Below, one piece after another: positions 16,556-24,106 of a stretch of 64,000 nt of DNA. The notes below the pieces were generated by a model. The model was not told where the DNA came from and ran no database searches. It saw nothing but the letters and a program-made list of their open reading frames with translations. Position 1 is the first letter of the stretch, and each line of letters starts with the position of its first letter. Source of the stretch: Leptotrichia sp. oral taxon 218 (GTDB lineage Bacteria; Fusobacteriota; Fusobacteriia; Fusobacteriales; Leptotrichiaceae); contig NZ_CP072377.1 of assembly GCF_018128225.1 (NCBI RefSeq), forward strand, positions 1,798,001 through 1,862,000, written 5' to 3'. Position numbers and translations under genes: made by a program.

Positions 16556-17275
16556 ATGCTTGCATATACAAATATAACTTGGGGATTTGTCTTGTTATCC
16601 CCTTTTATAATTCCAATATTAATTTTATTAACTTTCTGGTTTTTTGTTTCAAAACGAAAGTTTAATTTTCTTATCGCATTTACAATTTTATCATTATTAT
16701 TTGTTAGGTATCTTCGTTTTCCTTATGACACAGTTAATCGTAACAGCGAACTTGAAATATCAAAAAATTTTTTGATAAAGAGAACTTTAAGCTCAGATTC
16801 GGAACATGAAGTTTATAAACTTGTAGATAAGACAAAACCTGAGGATTTAATCTTGTATTTAGATGGATTATCTAAAATTAATAATAATTGGATTGGCTAT
16901 ATCGAGGAAACAGATTCTTATGAAGGAAAATATGGTGTCAAACCAGAAACATATTTTTGGATTAACGGTAATAAAATTGAATATAACTTAGATGAAAAAA
17001 TTTTAGAAAAAAAATTAAATCTAAAAGAAATAAAATTACAGGATGCAGAGCACTTAGTTGATAAATTTGGAAGTAAAAAAGAAATTCTGTATCTATATCA
17101 ATTAGATAAAACAGGAGATTTAGATGAAAATATTTCTTTAAATTCGGAATTAAGTAAGAAATTGGAAACAAAGTATAAAAAAGATAGAGCATTCTATTTG
17201 ATGTTTTGGAGTGTAATGTTGCTTATAGAAATTATTTATCTGTATATAAAAAATAGAAAAAATCACGAAAAATAA
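16556..17275 (+). CDS. Membrane protein of unknown function
   Basis: 239 residues. Two N-terminal membrane helices (about 10-31 and 36-52), a soluble charged domain (about 55-205) and a C-terminal helix (about 211-230, LMFWSVMLLIEIIYLYI) followed by a lysine-rich tail. I do not recognise the family. AAGGAG precedes the ATG by eight bases. It follows the merR fragment and precedes the symporter by 268 bp. That order may be the original neighbourhood before the rearrangement that produced the copy at 13020-13190. Confidence 0.7.
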   Translation: MLAYTNITWGFVLLSPFIIPILILLTFWFFVSKRKFNFLIAFTILSLLFVRYLRFPYDTVNRNSELEISKNFLIKRTLSSDSEHEVYKLVDKTKPEDLILYLDGLSKINNNWIGYIEETDSYEGKYGVKPETYFWINGNKIEYNLDEKILEKKLNLKEIKLQDAEHLVDKFGSKKEILYLYQLDKTGDLDENISLNSELSKKLETKYKKDRAFYLMFWSVMLLIEIIYLYIKNRKNHEK

Positions 17276-17508
17276 ATGAAAATACATCAATGTTTGCACC
17301 AACATAGCAAAAAATTTATATTTTCTCACATATTTTTTACACAATCAAAATATTTTTTAGCGATAAAGTTAACGAAATATTAGATGAAATAAATTTAAAA
17401 GAAAACAAATATATTAAAAAAATATTTAAAAATAATAAAATTTTTCAAAATAGGTTGTAAATTTTTTCGTAAAAAGTTAAAATATAAAATATGTTATAAA
17501 AATTTTTG

Positions 17509-17543
17509 AAAGGAGGCAGTATTTCATACTGTGTAGAAAATTT
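17509..17543 (+). promoter_or_regulatory. Hairpin-bridged ribosome binding site of the symporter
   Basis: The strong site AAAGGAGG (17509-17516) is 27 bases from the ATG at 17544, too far for normal initiation. CAGTAT TTC ATACTG (17517-17531) forms a small stem-loop in between. Folding it shortens the effective spacing to about 12 bases. The arrangement is unchanged in the duplicate upstream of 13150. Confidence 0.5.
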
Positions 17544-18782
17544 ATGAAAAAATTTGGCTTGACAACCAGAATTATGATTGGACTGGCACTTGGAGTTGTA
17601 TTTGGAATGATTTTGAGTCCTTTTGCAGCTAATCCGTTTGTAAAAGATGTTGTTATTGATTCAGTTCTTGCGTTTTTTGGAGGAATGTTTATCAATCTTA
17701 TGAAAGTTATGATTGTACCGCTTGTCTCTATTTCTCTTGCAATGGGAGCAGCTTCCATTGGAGATGTAAAAAAACTTAGAAGAATTGGGACAAAAGTTTT
17801 AGGATTTTATTTTGCAACTACTGCGATTGCCGTAGCTATTGGACTATTTGTAGCGAGAATTTCCAATGTTGGAAAAGGAATGATTCACGGAAATCTTCCA
17901 AAAGGAGAATTTGAAATTGCTCAGCAAAGTAAACTTATTGATGTATTGCTTGATATGATTCCAAAAAATATCGTAAATGCGATGTCAGAGGAAAAAATGT
18001 TAGCAATAATAATATTCTTCTTGCTTTTAGGAGTTGCAATTACAGCTTTGGGAGATAAAGTTAAAAATTTAAAAACTTTACTTGAAGAAGCAAATGAACT
18101 TGTGTTAAAAATGGTAGAACTTATAATGCAAGTTGCTCCACTTGGAGTTTTTGCACTAATTTCAAAAGTGGTTGCTTCAACAGGAGTGGATGTGCTAGTT
18201 AAATTAGTAGGATTTGTTGTCGTGACATTAATAGCTTTTGTAATTCATACAGGAGTTTATCAAATAATGCTTGTAAGTATGGCAAAAATGAATCCAATTA
18301 AGTTTTTCAAGAACTTTTTAAATGTTATTTCAGTAGCATTTTCTACATCGAGCAGCAATGCGACAATTCCAGTAAATATTGAAACATTATCAGAAAAATT
18401 CGGTGTTTCAGAAGAAATTAGCTCATTTACAATTCCATTGGGAGCAACAGTAAATATGGATGGAACTGCGATTATGCAAGGAGTTGCGGCAGTATTTATC
18501 GCAAATCTTTATAACATTCAGTTAGGACCAACACAATATATTGGAATTATTTTAACAGCGGTACTAGCTTCAGTCGGTACGGCAGGGGTTCCAGGAGCTG
18601 GAATGCTTATGTTGTCACTTGTGTTAAAACAAGCTGGATTACCGCTTGAAGGAATTGGAGTTGTAATTGGTGTTGACAGAATTCTTGATATGTTTAGAAC
18701 AGTTGTAAATATTACAGGAGACGCTGTCTGTACAATTGTTGTGGCAAAGAGTGAAAATGAAATTAGAGAAGTAAATAACTAA
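17544..18782 (+). CDS. Dicarboxylate/amino acid:cation symporter (DAACS family)
   Basis: 412-residue membrane transporter of the GltP/DctA type, importing acidic amino acids or C4-dicarboxylates with Na+ or H+. Signature regions are the serine-rich re-entrant loop FSTSSSNATIP (about 267-277) and the substrate/cation motif VNMDGTAIMQGVAAVFIA (about 304-321), both intact. Proximity to the malolactic/malic enzyme suggests malate as a substrate, but this is inference. The first 14 codons and the upstream region are duplicated at 13020-13190. Initiation uses a structured spacer. Confidence 0.9.
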   Translation: MKKFGLTTRIMIGLALGVVFGMILSPFAANPFVKDVVIDSVLAFFGGMFINLMKVMIVPLVSISLAMGAASIGDVKKLRRIGTKVLGFYFATTAIAVAIGLFVARISNVGKGMIHGNLPKGEFEIAQQSKLIDVLLDMIPKNIVNAMSEEKMLAIIIFFLLLGVAITALGDKVKNLKTLLEEANELVLKMVELIMQVAPLGVFALISKVVASTGVDVLVKLVGFVVVTLIAFVIHTGVYQIMLVSMAKMNPIKFFKNFLNVISVAFSTSSSNATIPVNIETLSEKFGVSEEISSFTIPLGATVNMDGTAIMQGVAAVFIANLYNIQLGPTQYIGIILTAVLASVGTAGVPGAGMLMLSLVLKQAGLPLEGIGVVIGVDRILDMFRTVVNITGDAVCTIVVAKSENEIREVNN

Positions 18783-18846
18783 AATTTTTCTAATTAAAAA
18801 AAATATTTATGAAAAATATAAACATTAAATTAATAAAAAAAGAAAA

Positions 18847-18870
18847 AAGGCTGTCTTTTTCGACAACCTT
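18847..18870. terminator. Bidirectional intrinsic terminator
   Basis: AAGGCTGTC pairs with GACAACCTT (one G-U when read on the minus strand), with A- and T-runs outside. It separates the convergent symporter and flavin reductase genes. Confidence 0.75.
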
Positions 18871-18876
18871 CTTTTT

Positions 18877-19572
18877 TTATCCAAAATTATCAATTTTTAC
18901 TTTTTTATTGTCAACACCTTTATCTTTTAATGCCATTCTCATTGATTTAATAAATTCTTTAGTTCCTACGATATAATAAACATAGTCATTTAGATCTCCA
19001 ACATGAGCTTCAATAAAATCTCCATCAATTCTTTTTTGAACTCCTGTCAAAACTTTTATATATTCGTAATTATCGCCAAGCGGATAATTTTCCAATTCTT
19101 TGTCATAAGTTACAATATCAGGTGTACGATTGCTGTAAAATAATTTTATTTTTCCTTCATGTTTTTCATCTTTCAATTTTTTGAAAAATGGTAACACTGG
19201 CGCAATTCCAATTCCTGAAATTAAAAGAGCTATATTTTGGTCTTTAGGAATTTCTACTGGAATAAAGTTTCCAAGTGGTCCAAAAAGTGAAACAGGATCT
19301 CCCATTTTAATTTCTTTATACATTTTTTTAAAATCACTTTCACTTTCACGAACTACGAATTTTAGTACATCTTCTTCAGGATGTGAAGCAATAGATAGTG
19401 GTCTCATCATATTGTCTTTAGTTTCAAAATATGGTTCTGGAAATTTAAAATTAACATACTGACCTACTTCATATTCAAATCCTTCAGGTTTTGAAACAGT
19501 GATTTCAAAAGTTTTATTTGCAACTTTATCTCTTTTCAGGACTTTTGCCGCCCAATCTTTTTTTATACTCAT
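18877..19572 (-). CDS. FAD/NAD(P)-binding oxidoreductase, ferredoxin reductase type
   Basis: 231 residues with two domains. The N-terminal FAD-binding barrel (about 1-98) has the motif RPLSIAS at about 57-63. The C-terminal NAD(P)-binding Rossmann fold has LLISGIGIAPVLPF, then KLFYSNRTPD. It lacks the C-terminal cysteine cluster of PyrK-type electron-transfer subunits and any ferredoxin domain, so it needs a separate electron partner that is not encoded nearby. It may act as a flavodoxin/ferredoxin-NAD(P) reductase. A good AAGGAGAG site precedes the ATG. Monocistronic. Confidence 0.82.
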   Translation of the reverse strand: MSIKKDWAAKVLKRDKVANKTFEITVSKPEGFEYEVGQYVNFKFPEPYFETKDNMMRPLSIASHPEEDVLKFVVRESESDFKKMYKEIKMGDPVSLFGPLGNFIPVEIPKDQNIALLISGIGIAPVLPFFKKLKDEKHEGKIKLFYSNRTPDIVTYDKELENYPLGDNYEYIKVLTGVQKRIDGDFIEAHVGDLNDYVYYIVGTKEFIKSMRMALKDKGVDNKKVKIDNFG

Positions 19573-19789
19573 TTCTTTTTCTCTCCTTCTACATTACAGA
19601 CAACAATATCTATATTTTTTTATTATATTAAAATAATTATGATTAAAAAATCATATCACTTTAAAATAATACCTTTAATTTGAGAAAAAATCAACCTTTT
19701 TTTGTAATAAATATTATTTTGTAAATAAAACAATTTTATACAAAAACAATATTTTGAAATTCAAATTTTTATTTTTAATTTTAATTTTA

Positions 19790-20656
19790 CTAAAATTTTT
19801 TTATAAATATTTCATAAATTATTCCAAGTAAAAGACTAATAATTACAGTAACAACAGATTTAAAAATCATCTCATCACTAAATTTCACAACAATTTTTAA
19901 AACTAATAAATGTACTAAAAATCCAAAATATGTTGAATTTGCAATAACTTTAATTATCTCATTTCTATTTTTAAAATCAAATTTTATAAAAAAGGTAAAA
20001 AATGAAATTGTCATAAAAATGTTCCAAGTGAATTTTTGTCAAAAAAATCACTGATTCTATTTCCTGTTTTTAGTAAAACATATTTTGTGGAAATTGCACT
20101 TATAAAAAAACCAACTAAATAAACTGCGATTATTATAAAAAAAGGTATTTTTTTTATTTTATCTCTATCAACTTTTATGTAATATCCTAAAATATAATAA
20201 CCAATAAATTCTGTTATTGGAAAATGTGAAAATGGAATTCTTGGAAGATCAAATTTTATCAAATGTGGATTTAATATATTACACAAAAACCACAAAATTA
20301 ATACAAAAAAAGTTTCTTTTTTAGCAAATTTTAGAACTTTTTGAAGCCAAGGGGTAATAAAATACAAACCTAAAATCATATAAATATACCAAAAATGTGG
20401 TGCTACAATTTCTTTCCCTTGTGATCCTTGTATTATTTTTATTTTATTTGCAAAAATATAAACTATATTAAAAAATATAAAAAGTGGAAGTATTCCTTTA
20501 ATTCTTTTTTTAAAAAATATCGACATTTTTTCTGATTTATCCAGCAGCAAATATCCACTAATCATTATAAATAAATTAACTCCTATAGAAATTATCCCAT
20601 ATAACAAGATCCAAATGTTCTCACCATATTGAGTATTAACTGTATGAAGAAGCACT
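19790..20656 (-). pseudogene. Acyltransferase-3 family membrane protein, 3' portion, frameshifted
   Basis: Multi-pass O-acyltransferase of the OafA/WecH type, which usually modifies cell-surface sugars. This portion starts just after the IStron (VLLHTVNTQYG, with the conserved H of the family's opening helix) and runs to a stop at 20011. The remaining C-terminus (ISFFTFFIKF through GFLVHLLVLK to the stop at 19790) is in another frame. The break falls in a T5 tract near 20016-20020, where one extra T would restore the frame. The first 41 coding bases lie on the far side of the element (21829-21869). Function depends on both splicing and the frameshift. Confidence 0.8.
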
Positions 20657-20685
20657 CTGAACCTCCCACGACTAAAGTCACAGGG

Positions 20686-20715
20686 TTCTAAAACCTTTAA
20701 AAATATTCAAAAATT
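20686..20715. repeat. Right arm of the inverted repeat in IStron copy 2
   Basis: Pairs with 21288-21317 with three differences, two of which are tolerated as G-U pairs in RNA. Conservation in a copy whose tnpB is dead supports a role in the RNA fold. Confidence 0.75.
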
Positions 20716-20735
20716 TTCTAAGAAGTTTGATAGCT

Positions 20736-21264
20736 TTACACTACCCTTATTCTTTTAGGTGTGTTCAGTTCACCTCTATTGTATAGGACACTTAAGTCCA
20801 CAACTTTACTTTTCCTTAATATGTTTAATGCTCCATTACAATCTGCATTTATGAGTTTACCTGCACTTGTTTGATATAGTCCTCTTTTTATCCTTTTTCC
20901 ACTGAATATATATTCTTGCAGATTTTCTTTATCATATATTGGAATTTCATCTCCATCAAAGAAACTTGCTTTTGATGTATAACTTTCTTCTTGCAGTTTA
21001 AATTCTATTCCATATAGTTTACATAGATATATTAATTTATCTCTTAATTTTCCATATGGTATATTTACAAAGTTTTGATTATTTATACTTCCTATATTTG
21101 ATTTTCTTTGAAAATCTTCATTATATCCTAGAACTATTTTTCCCATATCATTATTAAGACAATAATTTATAATTATTCTTGCTACTTTTGAAAGATAATC
21201 ATTTATACGATTATTTCTCTTTCTAGCTATTCTTTTTTGTCTTAATGTTATATGCTCTATATTT
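20736..21264 (-). pseudogene. tnpB: tnpB remnant of IStron copy 2 (C-terminal half)
   Basis: Open in frame from IEHITLRQKRIARKRN to the normal C-terminus, about 175 codons. The RuvC-II (LGYNEDF) and RuvC-III (NADCNGALNIL) motifs remain, but the N-terminal half and RuvC-I are deleted. No start codon or ribosome binding site lies at the deletion edge. The first internal ATG is at 21146. It cannot cut DNA, though its 3' part could still supply omega-RNA sequence. Confidence 0.85.
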
Positions 21265-21287
21265 TAAAAAAAGTAATATTTTTTATT

Positions 21288-21317
21288 TATTTTTAAATAT
21301 TTTTAAAGTTTTTAAAA
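21288..21317. repeat. Left arm of the inverted repeat in IStron copy 2
   Basis: Partner of 20686-20715, located directly after the intron core as in copy 1. Confidence 0.75.
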
Positions 21318-21828
21318 CCTCACAACAGTGGGAAGCGTCGTTCACATAAGTTCGCTACTACTTATGCAGTTCTCATGGCATATATACTCCTTAATAAATT
21401 AAGGAGATTAGCCTTGAACTTCTTGTTATCTCTAACAAGCACAGACTATATCTTATCCATATCCTATTTCAAGGACTTAGGCGAAACCACTTCCAATACC
21501 AATCGCTTGTATTGTACTCCCCTCACGAGGGATAGTCGTTGAACTTTCCTTTTCAGGATTAGCTGCTGATTGTCTATTATCATAATGTTTAGGATTTAAC
21601 CTTGCATCATCTAGTATATTTTTTCTGCTTTCGCCACCATCACACTTATACTATATTCGCACTTAAATATTATGTTGTGGTTATACTAGCTTTAAGAGTT
21701 CCCAGCAATTCAGTTTCTTTGTTGCACGATTTTTCTACGTGTCTACATACAAGTTTCCCTATATGCTTACTAAAATTTTCGTGCAATTCATCTCACGACT
21801 AAAGTTGCGAGTGCTCTTGCACTATTTA
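21318..21828 (-). ncRNA. Group I self-splicing intron core (IStron copy 2)
   Basis: The P, Q, R and S sequences are all unchanged at their critical bases: ATTGCTGGGAAC, AATCAGCAGC, GTTCAACGACTA and AAGATATAGTC. P7 is preserved. Relative to copy 1 it carries about 40 extra bases in the P9 region (21375-21415) that form their own hairpin, CTCCTTAAT/ATTAAGGAG. The left-end stem has compensating changes (TTGCAC here, TTGTAC in copy 1). Likely still able to splice. Confidence 0.82.
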
Positions 21829-21869
21829 ATAAAAATAAAAGCTAAAATTCTAATAATATCAATAGCCAT
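21829..21869 (-). other. First exon of the IStron-split acyltransferase gene
   Basis: 41 bases from the ATG at 21869, reading MAIDIIRILAFIFI up to the insertion. This matches the usual opening of acyltransferase-3 proteins (D-I-L-R-I-x-A). TAGGAT precedes the ATG. Joined to the 646 bases from 20656 down to 20011, it gives a 687-base frame. Without excision, translation stops two codons into the element. Confidence 0.8.
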
Positions 21870-21902
21870 AATTATCCTACCCAAATTTTTTTAATAAAAA
21901 AT

Positions 21903-21937
21903 GACCGTTCCCAAAATAGTAAATTTTAGAAACAGCC
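21903..21937 (-). terminator. Intrinsic terminator downstream of pgk
   Basis: On the minus strand GGCTGTTTCTAAAAT pairs along 15 positions (including G-U) with ATTTTGGGAACGGTC, followed by ATTTTTTATT. It is the nearest strong terminator for pgk, now separated from it by the 198-bp element at 21941-22138. Confidence 0.75.
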
Positions 21938-21940
21938 ATA

Positions 21941-22138
21941 AGTGAACTACTCCCGCTTTTAGAAGTGGGAGCTTCTTGGGAAGTATCTGCTTCTGTTAGC
22001 CAAATATATTTACCAAGCTCTTCGGGCAGTCCCTGCCCTGATGTACGAGTATTATACCATATAATAATTATTATTTCAAGTTATGTTCTGCAATTCATCT
22101 CCCTCTTGTAGAAGAGGGAGACTTCTTGCTAGATATTG
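21941..22138 (-). mobile_element. MITE-like derivative of the IS605-type element at 56519-57910
   Basis: About 198 bp made only of the two ends of the larger element. The right-end segment (21941-22050) carries the hairpin CTCCCGCTTTTAGAAGTGGGAG and a 110-bp near-identical block. The left-end segment (about 22095-22138) carries CTCCCTCTTGTAGAAGAGGGAG. The tnpB between them is gone. Stem positions differ from the parent in compensating pairs. It lies between pgk and its terminator. Confidence 0.8.
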
Positions 22139-22190
22139 TTAAAATGAAAAAATTATATATAATAACAAGCTTTATTTTTTATCTTTCACC

Positions 22191-23393
22191 TTATTTTTCT
22201 GAAATAGCTGCTACACCTGGTAATACTTTACCTTCTAAGTATTCCATTGAAGCTCCTCCACCAGTTGAAATGTGAGAGAATTTATCAGCAAATCCTAATT
22301 GAATTGCTGCTGCTGCAGAGTCTCCTCCACCAATAATTGTTTTAGCGTCTTTCAATTCAGCGATTGCTTTACAAACACCAATTGTTCCGTTAGCATAGTT
22401 AGACATTTCGAATACTCCCATAGGTCCGTTCCATACTACAGTTTTAGCACCTTCTAAAGCTTTTTTGAATAATTCTACAGATTTTTCACCTATATCTAAT
22501 CCCATCCATCCATCTTCAATGTCATCCACTGAAACTGTTTTAAATGGTACATCGTTACTGAATTCTTGAGCTACAACAGCATCTACTGGTAACAATAATT
22601 CAACACCTTTTGTTTTTGCTTTTTCGATTAATGATTTAGCTAAATCTACTTTATCAGCTTCTAATAATGAAGAACCTGTATTTTTTCCTAATGCTTTTAA
22701 GAAAGTGAACATCATTCCTCCACCGATAATTACTTTATCAGCTTTTTCTAATAAGTTATCAATAACTCCAATTTTATCAGAAACTTTTGCTCCTCCTAAA
22801 ATAGCTACTAATGGTCTTTCAGGATTATCAACAGCTCCTCCGATGAATTTAATTTCTTTTTCAATTAAGAATCCAACTGCTGATTCTTTGATATTTGAAG
22901 CAATTCCTACATTTGAAGCGTGTGCTCTATGAGCAGTTCCAAATGCATCATTTACGAATACATCTCCTAAAGAAGCCCAATATTTTCCTAATTCAGGATC
23001 ATTTTTAGATTCTTTTTTACCATCTAAATCTTCAAATCTAGTATTTTCAAACATTAAAATTTCTCCTGGTTTTAATTCAGCAACTGCTTTTTCCAATTCT
23101 GGTCCTCTTGTTACAGGTACAAATTTAACTGGTTTTCCTAATTTTTCAGCTAATACTTTAGCAACTGGTGCCAATGTTTTTGAAACTTTGTCTTCTTCAG
23201 TTTTAACTTTTCCTAAGTGAGAAAAAGCAATAACTGCTCCACCGTTGTCCAAAATATAGTTTAATGTAGGCAATGCAGCAGTAATTCTGTTATCATTCCC
23301 AACAACTCCGTCTTTTATAGGTACATTAAAGTCAACTCTTACTAAAACTTTTTTACCTTTTACATCTAAATCTTTTAAAGTTTTTTTAGCCAT
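22191..23393 (-). CDS. pgk: Phosphoglycerate kinase
   Basis: 400-residue glycolytic enzyme transferring the acyl phosphate of 1,3-bisphosphoglycerate to ADP. The N-terminal substrate signature [16 protein letters not shown], the basic FSHLGK and AHRAHASN regions, and the C-terminal nucleotide site GGGDSAAA ... [13 protein letters not shown] are intact. It is not next to gap or tpi, so glycolytic genes are scattered here. GGAGG lies seven bases before the ATG. The high conservation of codons suggests strong expression. A MITE and a strong terminator follow. Confidence 0.97.
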   Translation of the reverse strand: MAKKTLKDLDVKGKKVLVRVDFNVPIKDGVVGNDNRITAALPTLNYILDNGGAVIAFSHLGKVKTEEDKVSKTLAPVAKVLAEKLGKPVKFVPVTRGPELEKAVAELKPGEILMFENTRFEDLDGKKESKNDPELGKYWASLGDVFVNDAFGTAHRAHASNVGIASNIKESAVGFLIEKEIKFIGGAVDNPERPLVAILGGAKVSDKIGVIDNLLEKADKVIIGGGMMFTFLKALGKNTGSSLLEADKVDLAKSLIEKAKTKGVELLLPVDAVVAQEFSNDVPFKTVSVDDIEDGWMGLDIGEKSVELFKKALEGAKTVVWNGPMGVFEMSNYANGTIGVCKAIAELKDAKTIIGGGDSAAAAIQLGFADKFSHISTGGGASMEYLEGKVLPGVAAISEK

Positions 23394-23494
23394 TAGTGCC
23401 TCCTAAATTTATTGTGTTTATTATTTTATTTTCTACTAAAATTATATCACTCTTTAATCTAATTTTCAAGTTATTTATTGCACATAGTTTAATT

Positions 23495-24106
23495 TTATTT
23501 AAAAAAATTTTTTTTATTTTTTTTAAAAATGATTTCTATTTTTTTCTTGTCAACTTGTGATATTTTTTTCAATTTTTCAGGTTCATTTTTATGCTCTAAA
23601 ATTGCTTTATGAAACCAAGTTACACCTATCCATTTTCCAAATTTATAGCCAGAATTTGCAAAAATTCCAATTTTTTTAAATCCAAAACTTTCGTGTAATC
23701 TGTCACTTTTTTCATTTGGAAAAGTTACGCAGCCATACACATTTACGACATTTTGCAACTTCAAAATTTCAATTAATATTTTATACAATTTTTTTCCTAA
23801 GCCATTTTGGACATAGTCTTTATCAATGTAAACAGAAAGTTCAGCATCCCACATGTAAGCTGCTCTTTCCCAAACTTTATGAGCATAGGCGTAACCTAAT
23901 ATTTTATTTTCACATTCACAGACAATATATGGATACTCTGGCAAAATTTTTTCTATTCTCTCTTTAAATTCCAAAAGTGTTGGTACATCATATTCAAAAG
24001 TTATAGTCGTATTTTTTATATAATATTCATAAATTTTTAAAATTTTACTTGCATCTTCAACTGTCGCAAATCGAAATTTTATTTTTTTTTCGTCTATTCT
24101 TCCCAT
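23495..24106 (-). CDS. GNAT-family N-acetyltransferase, phosphinothricin-acetyltransferase-like
   Basis: 203 residues. The acetyl-CoA signature appears as YVQNGLGKKLYKIL, a Q/RxxGxG/A pattern. The order FRFATVEDASKILKIYEYY at the N-terminus, WDAELSVYID in the middle and LHESFGFKKIG in motif B is typical of Pat/Bar-like acetyltransferases, which acetylate amino-acid-like toxins or methionine sulfone/sulfoximine. The true substrate is unknown. Its ATG overlaps the end of the GH13 gene by 13 bases, indicating translational coupling. A lysine-rich tail of about 30 residues extends beyond the domain. Confidence 0.82.
   Translation of the reverse strand: MGRIDEKKIKFRFATVEDASKILKIYEYYIKNTTITFEYDVPTLLEFKERIEKILPEYPYIVCECENKILGYAYAHKVWERAAYMWDAELSVYIDKDYVQNGLGKKLYKILIEILKLQNVVNVYGCVTFPNEKSDRLHESFGFKKIGIFANSGYKFGKWIGVTWFHKAILEHKNEPEKLKKISQVDKKKIEIIFKKNKKNFFK

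Larger units (their letters stand above)
20657..21828 (-). mobile_element. IStron copy 2, tnpB internally deleted, inside an acyltransferase gene
   Basis: 1172 bp with the same ends as copy 1: TTTAT then TAAATAGTGC at the left and GGAGGTTCAG at the right. The ribozyme part is complete. The tnpB part is cut down by a deletion that joins the intron end directly to mid-tnpB sequence near 21265. It lies in the coding strand of an acyltransferase. Exact removal joins ATG...TTTTTAT to AGTGCTTCTT and restores the frame. The element cannot make TnpB and would depend on proteins in trans. Confidence 0.85.

Noticed and set aside
20014-20025. Slippery-site recoding for the acyltransferase frameshift
   Set aside because: The context ACA TTT TTA does not form an X_XXY_YYZ heptamer, unlike glmS and pepF, so a simple T-tract deletion or read error is more likely.
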